Shown here piece by piece: positions 47,574 through 55,362 of a stretch of DNA of 64,000 nucleotides (within the stretch, counting starts at the first letter, position 1; each line of letters opens with the position of its first letter). The notes under the pieces are model-generated. The model saw nothing but the letters and a program-made list of their open reading frames with translations, had not been told where the DNA came from and ran no database searches. This DNA comes from JACQFK01 sp036383955 (GTDB lineage: Bacteria; Planctomycetota; MHYJ01; JACPRB01). The DNA lies in NCBI GenBank assembly GCA_036383955.1, contig DASVNH010000241.1, forward strand, positions 1 through 64,000. The letters are read 5' to 3'. Position numbers and translations under genes: made by a program.

Positions 47574-49061
47574 ATGGCCGACCCGTTCCTCGAGGCCCGC
47601 GGCCTCGCCAAGCGCTTCCCCGGCGTCCGGGCCCTCGACGGCGTCGACCTCACGGTCGGCCGCGGCGAAACCGTGGCCGTCATCGGCGAGAACGGCGCGG
47701 GCAAGAGCACCCTCATGAAGATCCTGGCGGGCGTGCAAACGCCCGACGCCGGCGAGATCCGCGTCGAGGGACGGCCGGTCCGGATCGACTCCGTCCGCGC
47801 CGCCGAGAAGCTCGGCATCGCCCTCATCCACCAGGAGCTGAACCTCTGCGACAACCTGGACATCGCCGCCAACATCTTCCTCGGCCGCGAGCCGCGCCGG
47901 GGGCCCTTCGTCGACCGCGTGAAGATGGAGATCGACGCCGCGGAGCTCGTCGAGCGGGTCGGCCTCGACGCCTACCCTCGCACGCTCGTGAGCACGCTCT
48001 CCATCGGCCGCCAGCAGATGGTCGAGATCGCCAAGGCCCTCTCGGTCGACGCGAAGCTGCTGATCATGGACGAGCCGACCTCCTCCCTCTCGCAGCGCGA
48101 GACGGAGCAGCTGTTCCGGGTGATCCGCGACCTCAAGAGCCGCGGCGTCGGCGTCGTTTACATCTCGCACCGCCTCGGCGAGGTGAAGGAAGTCGCCGAC
48201 CGCGTCGTGGTGCTGCGCGACGGCCGCAATTCCGGCGGTCTCGAGAAGAGCCAGATCGAGCACGCGGCCATGGTGAAGCTGATGGTCGGCCGCGAGCTCA
48301 CCCAGCTCTTCCCGCATCAGGCGCGCCCGCCGGGCGAGCCGGCGCTGGAGGTCGACGCCCTCCGCACCGCCGCGCATCCGCGCCACGCGCTGTCGCTCTC
48401 GCTGCGAGCCGGCGAGATCGTGGGCGTGGCGGGCCTCGTGGGCTCGGGGCGGACCGAGCTGCTGACGACGCTGTTCGGCATCGACCGCGCGCGGGGCGGG
48501 ACGATCCGCGTGGGCGGCCGGGCCGTCGAGTTCAAGCGGCCGCTCGACGCCATCCGCGCGGGCCTGGCGCTCGTTCCCGAGGACCGCAAGGAGCAGGGGC
48601 TGTTCCTGGAGATGGCGCTGCGCGACAACCTGAGCGTCGCGTGGATGCGGGGCCGGGGGCTCTTCGTCGACCGCGCGGCGGAGCGGACGATGTCGGAGGA
48701 GTCGATCGCCAAGCTGCGCGTGAAGACGCCGAACGACCGTCAGCTCGCGCAGTTCCTCTCGGGCGGGAACCAGCAGAAGATCGTGCTGGGGAAGTGGCTG
48801 GCGCTGAATCCCCGCGTGCTGCTCCTCGACGAGCCGACCCGGGGCGTCGACGTGGGCGCCAAGCAGGAGATCTACAGACTGATGGACGAGCTGTCGGCGA
48901 AGGGCGTCGCGATCCTCTTCGTGTCGAGCGATCTGGAGGAGATCCTGGGGATGTCGGACCGCGCGCTGGTGATGCACCAGGGGCAGATCGCGGGAGAGCT
49001 GCCCCGGGCGAAGCTGAGCGAGGAGGCGGTCATGCTGCTGGCGACGGGGACGGCCGCGTGA
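47574..49061 (+). CDS. Sugar ABC transporter ATP-binding protein (RbsA-type, two ATPase halves)
   Basis: 495 residues with two ABC domains. First half: GENGAGKSTLMKIL (Walker A), LIHQELNLCDNL (Q-loop), LSIGRQQMVEIAKAL (signature), LLIMDEPTSSL (Walker B). Second half: GLVGSGRTELLTTLFG (degenerate Walker A, normal for RbsA), PEDRKEQGLFLEM, LSGGNQQKIVLGKWL, LLLDEPTRGVDVGAK. It powers import of the sugar bound by the preceding lipoprotein. ATG 47574 abuts the previous stop; its TGA overlaps the permease GTG. Confidence 0.95.
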   Translation: MADPFLEARGLAKRFPGVRALDGVDLTVGRGETVAVIGENGAGKSTLMKILAGVQTPDAGEIRVEGRPVRIDSVRAAEKLGIALIHQELNLCDNLDIAANIFLGREPRRGPFVDRVKMEIDAAELVERVGLDAYPRTLVSTLSIGRQQMVEIAKALSVDAKLLIMDEPTSSLSQRETEQLFRVIRDLKSRGVGVVYISHRLGEVKEVADRVVVLRDGRNSGGLEKSQIEHAAMVKLMVGRELTQLFPHQARPPGEPALEVDALRTAAHPRHALSLSLRAGEIVGVAGLVGSGRTELLTTLFGIDRARGGTIRVGGRAVEFKRPLDAIRAGLALVPEDRKEQGLFLEMALRDNLSVAWMRGRGLFVDRAAERTMSEESIAKLRVKTPNDRQLAQFLSGGNQQKIVLGKWLALNPRVLLLDEPTRGVDVGAKQEIYRLMDELSAKGVAILFVSSDLEEILGMSDRALVMHQGQIAGELPRAKLSEEAVMLLATGTAA

Positions 49062-50014
49062 AGAAGGTCTGGGGCATCCTGGGGATCCTGATCTTCGTGA
49101 TCGTGCTCACGTCGATCCTGAATCCGCGCTTCCTGGGGGCGGGGAACCTGCAGAACACGCTGCGCTGGTCCTCGCTCTACTCGATCATCAGCGTGGGCGC
49201 GGCCTTCGTGATCATCACGGGCGGCGTGGACCTCTCGATCGGCGCGGTGGTCGGCCTCTCGGGGACGCTGCTCGCGCTGCTGCTCTCGAAGGGCGTCCCC
49301 GTCCCCCTGGCCCTCGCGATCGTGCTCGGGCTCTCCGTGGCCATCGGCTTCGCCCACGGGCTCCTCATCACGAAGCTGAAGGTGCCGGCGTTCATCGTGA
49401 CGCTCTGCGGCCTGATGATCTACCGCGGGATCGCGCGGGTCGTCACCGACGACCAGAGCCAGGGCTTCGGCAGCGACTATCCGCTCCTGCACCGCCTGGT
49501 CGAGCCGGTGATGGGCGTTCCGGCGCCCTTCATCATCATGGCGATCATCGCGGTGGGCGCCTCGGTCTTCCTCAACCGCACGGTCTGGGGATGCTGGCTC
49601 TACGCGATCGGCCGCAACGAGCGCGCGGCCCTCTACAGCGGCGTCAACACGCACGCCGTCACGATCATGGCCTACGTGATCTGCGCCTTCCTGTCCGGCT
49701 GGGGCGGGATCCTGATGGCCCTCGACGTGAACTCGATCCAGCCCGCCCAGTTCGGCAACTTCTACGAGCTCTACGCGATCTCCGCCGCCGTCCTCGGCGG
49801 CTGCTCCCTCCGGGGCGGCGAGGGCTCCATCCTCGGCGTCGTCATCGGCTCCGCCGTCATGCGCGTGCTCTACAACGCCATCAACGTGCTCGGCATCGAG
49901 AACACCTGGGAGTTCGTCATCATCGGCGCCGTCCTGCTCTGCGGCGTCGTCGCCGACGAGATCGTCCGCCGCGTCGCCGCCAAACGCCGCGCCGCCAAGG
50001 AAGCCGCCGACTAG
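49058..50014 (+). CDS. Sugar ABC transporter permease (RbsC-type)
   Basis: 318 residues from GTG 49058 (GTGA overlap). Eight to ten membrane helices and the family motif SVGAAFVIITGGVDLSIGAVVGLSG, then IYRGIARVVTDDQSQGFG, YAIGRNERAALYSGVNTHAV (cytoplasmic coupling loop) and AVLGGCSLRGGEGSILGVVIGS. It completes the importer. There is one permease gene, as in ribose/xylose systems. A hairpin 2 nt after the stop ends the operon. Confidence 0.95.
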   Translation: MKKVWGILGILIFVIVLTSILNPRFLGAGNLQNTLRWSSLYSIISVGAAFVIITGGVDLSIGAVVGLSGTLLALLLSKGVPVPLALAIVLGLSVAIGFAHGLLITKLKVPAFIVTLCGLMIYRGIARVVTDDQSQGFGSDYPLLHRLVEPVMGVPAPFIIMAIIAVGASVFLNRTVWGCWLYAIGRNERAALYSGVNTHAVTIMAYVICAFLSGWGGILMALDVNSIQPAQFGNFYELYAISAAVLGGCSLRGGEGSILGVVIGSAVMRVLYNAINVLGIENTWEFVIIGAVLLCGVVADEIVRRVAAKRRAAKEAAD

Positions 50015-50015
50015 C

Positions 50016-50048
50016 CCGTTCGGAAGCTGCCCGGCACAATCCGAACGG
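50016..50048. terminator. Hairpin between convergent ABC permease and phosphodiesterase genes
   Basis: Perfect 9-bp arms CCGTTCGGA (50016-50024) and TCCGAACGG (50040-50048) with a 15-nt loop. No strong U-tract on either side. Confidence 0.65.
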
Positions 50049-50061
50049 TTGGCGTTCGACG

Positions 50062-50706
50062 TTAGTCGGGGATCAGGCAGGACACGCCGCGCTTCGCCAG
50101 CGCGCGGGACGTGGCGTCCCCGCTCCGGAAGCCCCAGCACCAGACTTCGCCGCCCGCCTTCCGGACGGCCGTGACCGTCGTCCGGTCCGCGCAGGACGCC
50201 GGCAGCACCAGCACGCTCGCCCCCGCCTCCGTCATCGCCTTCTCCGGCGCCACCAGGCGCGCCTCGAGCGTCACGCCGCGGCGCAGGGTGGGATGTCGAC
50301 GTCCCAGCTCCCGGATCCCCGGATGCCAGAACGAGGAGAAGAAGAGGCGCTCCGGCGGCAGGACCCGCAGCGCGCGATCCGCGACCTCCACCGGCAGGCA
50401 GGTCTCCTTGAGGTCGAGGAAGACCAGGCCCCGCGTCGCCGCGCGGAGGAAGTCTTCGAGCGTCGGGATCGGTTCGCCGTTCGACAGCTTCCGCTTGCGG
50501 AGTCCCTGGGCGCTCAGCGATTCCACCGGCGTGCCGTCCGCGAACGCCGGATCGTGGTGGATGAAGTACGCGCCGTCCGAGCTCCGGCGGACGTCGATCT
50601 CTACGCCGTCCGTCCGCCCCCGCAGGACCGCGCGCAGCGCGGCGAGCGAGTTCTCGGGATGTCGGTGCCCCTGCCGGGCCCGATGGGCCAGCACCAGCGG
50701 TCGCAT
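50062..50706 (-). CDS. Glycerophosphodiester phosphodiesterase
   Basis: 214 residues from ATG 50706. GDPD motifs: VLAHRARQGHRHPENSLAALRAVL (first catalytic His plus ENS), DGVEIDVRRSSDGAYFIHHDPA (EID metal site and second His), LVFLDLKE (acidic metal ligand), and the terminal VWCWGFRSGD segment. It hydrolyses glycerophosphodiesters to glycerol 3-phosphate, the substrate of the divergent GlpD. No signal peptide, so cytoplasmic. Shorter than average GDPD (~240 residues) but complete. Confidence 0.9.
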   Translation of the reverse strand: MRPLVLAHRARQGHRHPENSLAALRAVLRGRTDGVEIDVRRSSDGAYFIHHDPAFADGTPVESLSAQGLRKRKLSNGEPIPTLEDFLRAATRGLVFLDLKETCLPVEVADRALRVLPPERLFFSSFWHPGIRELGRRHPTLRRGVTLEARLVAPEKAMTEAGASVLVLPASCADRTTVTAVRKAGGEVWCWGFRSGDATSRALAKRGVSCLIPD

Positions 50707-50712
50707 GGTCTC

Positions 50713-50722
50713 ATGGTACCAT
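50713..50722. promoter_or_regulatory. Symmetric -10-like palindrome between two divergent genes
   Basis: The 10-bp palindrome ATGGTACCAT gives TACCAT on both strands. On the plus strand the hexamer ends exactly 6 nt before GTG 50729; on the minus strand exactly 6 nt before ATG 50706. The whole divergent gap is 22 bp. Confidence 0.45.
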
Positions 50723-50728
50723 CGAAGC

Positions 50729-52204
50729 GTGGATCGCGCGGCGAACCTGGAGAGGCTCCGGCGGGAGCGCTTCGACGTCCTCGTCATCGGCGGCGGGATC
50801 ACGGGGGCGGGCATCGCGCTCGACGCCGTGTCGCGCGGCCTGAAGACGGCGCTGGTCGAGCGCGGCGACTTCGCGTGCGGGACGTCGAGCCGCTCGTCCA
50901 AGCTCATCCACGGCGGCCTGCGCTACCTGAAGCAGCTGCAGTTCAAGGTGACCATCGAGGCTTCGCGGGAGAAAGCCCGGCTGAAGCGGCTCGCGCCGCA
51001 CCTCGTCGAGGACCTCCCGTTCCTGCTGCCGTTCTGGACCCGGACCGCGCGGCCGCTCCTGGGCTCGGGCCTCTGGATCTACGACGCGGCGGCCGGCTTT
51101 CCGAAAGGGCTCGTCCACCGGCACCTCTCGGCGCGCGAGGCGCTCGAGACGCTCCCCTCGCTGCGCCCCGAGGGCCTCCGCGGCGCCTACCTCTACTACG
51201 ACGCGCGCGCGGACGACTGCCGGCTCGTGATGCACGTGCTCCGCAAGGCGGCCGACCTCGGCGTCGTGGCGGCCAACGGCGTCGAGGTCGTCGGCTTCCT
51301 CAAGGACCGCGACCGCGTCGCCGGCGCGCGGACGCGGGACTTCGACATCGCCGCGGCCCGCGTCGTCAACGCGACCGGCGTCTGGTGCGACGACGTCCGC
51401 GGCGGGGAGCGCACCGTCCGGCCGTCGAAGGGCGTCCATCTCGTGGTGCCCATGAAACGGCTGCGGCTGACGTCCGCCGCCATGCTGCCCTCGCCGGCCG
51501 ACGGCCGGATCGCCTTCCTCATCCCCTGGGGCGACCGGGCCATCGTCGGGACGACGGACACGGACTACGCGGGATCTCTCGACCGCCCCCGCGCGGAGGC
51601 GGAGGATGTCGACTATCTCCTCGCCCTCGTCAACGCGAGCCTGCCTAGCGTCGGACTGACGCGGCGCGACGTCCTGAGCACCTACGCCGGGCTGCGGCCG
51701 CTGCTGCGGGACGACGCCGAGGCCCCGTCGGCCCGGTCGCGGGAGCACCATCTCTTCGAGGACCCGTCGGGGCTGCTGACGATCACGGGGGGCAAACTGA
51801 CGACCTACCGCCTGATGGCGCGGGAGGTCGTCGACCGCCTGACGCGGCGCAAGTGCCGGACGCAGGAGATCGACCTCTACGCGACGGAGGGCCGGGACGC
51901 CCTGTCGCGCCGCTACGGCTCCGAGGCCGCGCGGATCGTCGACCGGACGCTGATCGTCGACGGCCTGCCCTACGTCTGGGGCGAGGTGGACTACGCGATG
52001 GAGCGGGAGATGGCGCGGGGGCTCGTCGACGTCCTGTCGCGGCGGACGCGGCTGGCGCTCTTCGCGGAGGACCGGGGGCGTTCGGTGGCGGAGCCGGTGG
52101 CGCGCCGGATGGCCGCCCGCCTGGGCTGGGACGCGAAGGAGATCGGCCGGCAGCTCGAAGCATACGAGCTCGCCTTGGACGAAGAGTTCCCTCGACCGTA
52201 TTAA
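50729..52204 (+). CDS. glpD: Glycerol-3-phosphate dehydrogenase (FAD-dependent)
   Basis: 491 residues from GTG 50729. FAD motif VLVIGGGITGAGIALDAVSRGLKTALVE, the SSKLIHGGLRYLKQLQF signature, YYDARADDCRLVMHVLRKA, RVVNATGVWCDD, a GVHLVVPMKRL segment, GTTDTDYAGS and TYAGLRPLLRDD, and the C-terminal GKLTTYRLMAREVVD with a helical DAO-C domain. It oxidises glycerol 3-phosphate to dihydroxyacetone phosphate at the membrane face and passes electrons to quinone. Paired divergently with the phosphodiesterase that produces its substrate. Confidence 0.95.
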   Translation: MDRAANLERLRRERFDVLVIGGGITGAGIALDAVSRGLKTALVERGDFACGTSSRSSKLIHGGLRYLKQLQFKVTIEASREKARLKRLAPHLVEDLPFLLPFWTRTARPLLGSGLWIYDAAAGFPKGLVHRHLSAREALETLPSLRPEGLRGAYLYYDARADDCRLVMHVLRKAADLGVVAANGVEVVGFLKDRDRVAGARTRDFDIAAARVVNATGVWCDDVRGGERTVRPSKGVHLVVPMKRLRLTSAAMLPSPADGRIAFLIPWGDRAIVGTTDTDYAGSLDRPRAEAEDVDYLLALVNASLPSVGLTRRDVLSTYAGLRPLLRDDAEAPSARSREHHLFEDPSGLLTITGGKLTTYRLMAREVVDRLTRRKCRTQEIDLYATEGRDALSRRYGSEAARIVDRTLIVDGLPYVWGEVDYAMEREMARGLVDVLSRRTRLALFAEDRGRSVAEPVARRMAARLGWDAKEIGRQLEAYELALDEEFPRPY

Positions 52205-52208
52205 AGGC

Positions 52209-55200
52209 ATGAGAACGCTCCTCGTTTCGCTCCTTCTCCTCGTCCCCCAGGAAGCCGAGAAGTCCAAGGGCATGTTCAAGCTCGGGCCGGGGCTCTCGAT
52301 CGAGCTCTTCTCCGCCGAGCCGCAGTTCGTCAATCCCGTCGCCTTCCACGCCGACGAACAGGGCCGCTTTTACGTCGTCGAGACGCACCGCCTGGGGAAC
52401 GCGACCTTCGACATCCGCGGCCGCGGAGCCTGGGTGGACGACGACCTCGCCTGCCGCACGGTGGCCGACCGCGAGGCCATGCACCGCAAGCACATGGGCG
52501 CGAAGTACGACGCCCTGACCGCGTCGGAGCGGGTGCGGCTCGTCGAGGACACGGACGGCGACGGCCGCGCGGACAAGGCGACGACCTTCGCCGAGAACTT
52601 CGGGACGCCGGCCGACGGCATCGCCTCCGGCGTGCTCGCGCGGAAGGGCGAGGTCTGGTTCGCGAACATTCCGAACCTGTGGAAGCTGAAGGACGTCGAC
52701 GGCGACGGCAAGGCCGAGGTCCGCCAAGTCGTGCATACGGGCTACGGCGTGCGGCTCGCGTTCATCGGCCACGACCTGCACGGCCTGACGTTCGGGCCCG
52801 ACGGGAAGCTGTACTTCTCCTGTGGCGACCGCGGGCTGCACGTGAAGCAGGGCGACCGGGTGATCTCGAATCCGGATTCGGGCGCGGTCCTGCGCTGCGA
52901 TCCGGACGGCTCGAACCTCGAGGTCTACTGCACGGGCTTGCGCAATCCGCAGGAGCTCTGCTTCGACGACGTCGGCAACCTCTGGACCGGCGACAACAAC
53001 TGCGACGCCGGCGACAAGGCGCGCTGGACCTATCTCATGGAAGGCGGCGACGTCGGCTGGCGCATCGGCTACCAGCAGGCGCCGGGCCGCGGGCCCTGGA
53101 TGGCGGAGAAGCTCTGGGAGCTCGACGCCTGGAAGACCGCGCCGTCGCAGCTGCCGCCGATCGCGCACGTCGGGCACGGGCCGTCGGGCCTCACGTTCAA
53201 CCCCGGCGGCGCCGCGCTGCCGGCCGCCTACGACGGCCACTTCTTCATGTGCAACTTCCCGGGCAACGTCCTGACCTGGACGGTCCGGCCCAAGGGCGCG
53301 GGCTTCGAGGTCCAGAACCTCCGCGAGCTGATGTCCAACGTCTGGCCGACGGATGTCGACTTCGCCCCCGACGGCGGCCTCTACGTGTCCGACTGGGTCG
53401 ACGGCTGGGGCATGCCGGGCAAGGGGCGGCTCTGGCGCCTCTTCGATCCGGCGCGGGCGGAGGGGGCCAAGGGCGTGAAGCGGCTGCTGAACGAGGGCTT
53501 CGAGAAGCGGACGCCCGACGAGCTGTCCACGCTCCTCGGCCATCCGGACCGGCGCGTCCGGCAGGAAGCCCAGTTCGAGCTGGCGCGGCGCGGGACGTCC
53601 TCCGCGGCCGTCTTCGCGAAGGCGGCGGAGAATGGCCCGATCCACCGCCGGCTTCACGCGTTGTGGGGCGCGGGACAGGTCGGCGCCCTCGGCGTCGCGT
53701 TCGCGCATCTGAACGATCCCGAGGCCGAGGTGCGCGCGCAGGCGGCGCGGGTCGTCGGCGACGGCCGGCACGGGCTGTCGATGCCGGGGCTGCTCGACCT
53801 CCTCAAGGATCCGAGTCTGAGGGTGCGCGGCTTCGCGGCGATGGCGCTCGGCAAGCTGGGGAAGGCGGAGGCCGTCGGGCCGATCCTCGCGATGCTCCGC
53901 GGCAACGAGGACGCCCACTTGCGCCACGCGGGCGTGATCGCGCTGGCGTGGATCGGGGACGCCGCGGCCCTCGCGGCGCGCGCGAAGGATGAAGCGACGA
54001 CGGTCCGGCTGGCCGCGCTGCTGGCCCTGCGCCGGATGGGACGGCCGGAGGTGGCCGCGTTCCTCGACGATCCGGAGCTGGCGCTGGAAGCGGCGCGCGC
54101 GATCAACGACGCGCCGGTGAACGCGGCGATGCCCGCGCTCGCGGCCCTGCTGGCGCGGCCGGGCCTGTCGGAGCGGATCCAGGTCCGGGCGATCAACGCG
54201 GCCTTCCGGACGGGGAAGGCGGCGGAGCTCGCGGCGTTCGCGGCGCGGGGGGATGTCGGGGAAGCCGCGCGGGCGGAGGCGCTCAAGGCCCTGGCGGACT
54301 GGGAGAAACCCTCGGGCCGGGACCGCGTGCTCCACGTGTGGCGGCCGCTGGAGCCGCGCGATCCGGGTCCGGCGCGCGAGGTGATGGACGCGCGCCTCGG
54401 CGCGCTGCTGAGCGGGACGCCGGCAACCGTGCGGATCGAGGCGTTGAAGGCCGCGCTCGCGCTGGGCGCGAAGGACGTCGGCCGGGAAGCGTCCGCGCTG
54501 GCGCTGGACCGGAAGGCGCCGGGCGCGGCGCGGGCGGAGGCGCTGAAGGCGCTGGCCCGGCTGAAGGATCCCGCGCTGAACGCGGCGGTGGCGGCGGGGC
54601 TGTCGGATCCGGACGCCGGGGTCCGCAAGGAGGCCACGCGGCTGGCGGGCCAGGCGAAGATCGCGAACGCGGCGGCGCTGCTGGACGAGTTGGTGACGAA
54701 GGACGGCCCGGTCGAGACGCGGCAGGCGGCGCTGGGGGCGCTCGCGGACCTGCCCGAGGGCGAGGCGATCCTCGCCCGCTACCTGGACCGGGCGGCGGCG
54801 GGGTCGTTCCCGGCGGCGCTGCGGCTCGACCTCCTGGACGCCGCGGCGAAGCGGCCCGGGCTGAAGAAGCTCGAGGCCGGGTGGGGCGACTGCCTGGAAG
54901 GCGGCGACGCGGACGCGGGGCGCCGGATCTTCTTCGAGCGCTCCGACGCCAACTGCGCGCGCTGCCACAAAGTGGGGGGGACGGGCGGGGAGGTCGGTCC
55001 GGCCCTGCCGACCCCGGCCACGAAGAAGAGCCGCGCGTACCTCCTGGAGTCCCTGACGAAGCCCAACGCGATCATCGCGGAGGGCTACGGCCAGACGCTC
55101 CTCCAGATGGAAAGCGGGGCCGTCGAAACCGGCCGGATCGAGAAGGAGTCGGACGTCGACCTCGTCCTGATCCTGCCCGACGGCCAGCGCCGGACGCTGG

Positions 55201-55319
55201 CGAAGAAGGACGTGCGGGCGCGGAAGGCGGGCCTGTCGGCGATGCCCGAGGACGCGCTCAAGGCGCTCAGCCGGCGGGACGTCCGGGACCTGGTCGAATA
55301 CCTGGCGGGATTGCCCTGA
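52209..55319 (+). CDS. Giant PVC-type haem-binding propeller protein with HEAT repeats and cytochrome c domain
   Basis: 1036 residues with signal MRTLLVSLLLLVPQ. Beta-propeller of the membrane-bound dehydrogenase class (~15-415: LGPGLSIELFSAEPQFVNPVAFH, RLVEDTDGDGRADKATTFAEN, LHGLTFGPDGKLYFSCGDRG, NLWTGDNNCDAGDKARWTYL), then a long run of HEAT-like repeats (~420-880: HPDRRVRQEAQFELARRG, DPEAEVRAQAARVVGDGRHG, DPDAGVRKEATRLAGQAK) and a terminal cytochrome c-like domain (NCARCHKVGGTGGEVGPAL, CxxCH ~918). Same family as 35828-39553 but with HEAT in place of LamG/ThuA. Probably extracellular oxidation of sugars. It starts 4 nt after glpD, but is unlikely to be functionally linked. Confidence 0.9.
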   Translation: MRTLLVSLLLLVPQEAEKSKGMFKLGPGLSIELFSAEPQFVNPVAFHADEQGRFYVVETHRLGNATFDIRGRGAWVDDDLACRTVADREAMHRKHMGAKYDALTASERVRLVEDTDGDGRADKATTFAENFGTPADGIASGVLARKGEVWFANIPNLWKLKDVDGDGKAEVRQVVHTGYGVRLAFIGHDLHGLTFGPDGKLYFSCGDRGLHVKQGDRVISNPDSGAVLRCDPDGSNLEVYCTGLRNPQELCFDDVGNLWTGDNNCDAGDKARWTYLMEGGDVGWRIGYQQAPGRGPWMAEKLWELDAWKTAPSQLPPIAHVGHGPSGLTFNPGGAALPAAYDGHFFMCNFPGNVLTWTVRPKGAGFEVQNLRELMSNVWPTDVDFAPDGGLYVSDWVDGWGMPGKGRLWRLFDPARAEGAKGVKRLLNEGFEKRTPDELSTLLGHPDRRVRQEAQFELARRGTSSAAVFAKAAENGPIHRRLHALWGAGQVGALGVAFAHLNDPEAEVRAQAARVVGDGRHGLSMPGLLDLLKDPSLRVRGFAAMALGKLGKAEAVGPILAMLRGNEDAHLRHAGVIALAWIGDAAALAARAKDEATTVRLAALLALRRMGRPEVAAFLDDPELALEAARAINDAPVNAAMPALAALLARPGLSERIQVRAINAAFRTGKAAELAAFAARGDVGEAARAEALKALADWEKPSGRDRVLHVWRPLEPRDPGPAREVMDARLGALLSGTPATVRIEALKAALALGAKDVGREASALALDRKAPGAARAEALKALARLKDPALNAAVAAGLSDPDAGVRKEATRLAGQAKIANAAALLDELVTKDGPVETRQAALGALADLPEGEAILARYLDRAAAGSFPAALRLDLLDAAAKRPGLKKLEAGWGDCLEGGDADAGRRIFFERSDANCARCHKVGGTGGEVGPALPTPATKKSRAYLLESLTKPNAIIAEGYGQTLLQMESGAVETGRIEKESDVDLVLILPDGQRRTLAKKDVRARKAGLSAMPEDALKALSRRDVRDLVEYLAGLP

Positions 55320-55345
55320 GTTCACCCTTGAACGCACCCATGGGG

Positions 55346-55356
55346 TATGCTATACC
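55346..55356 (+). promoter_or_regulatory. Candidate -10 boxes before the pseudokinase gene
   Basis: TATGCT (55346-55351) and TATACC (55351-55356) overlap by one base, 11 and 6 nt before ATG 55363. No ribosome site is seen. Confidence 0.35.
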
Positions 55357-55362
55357 CCTAGA

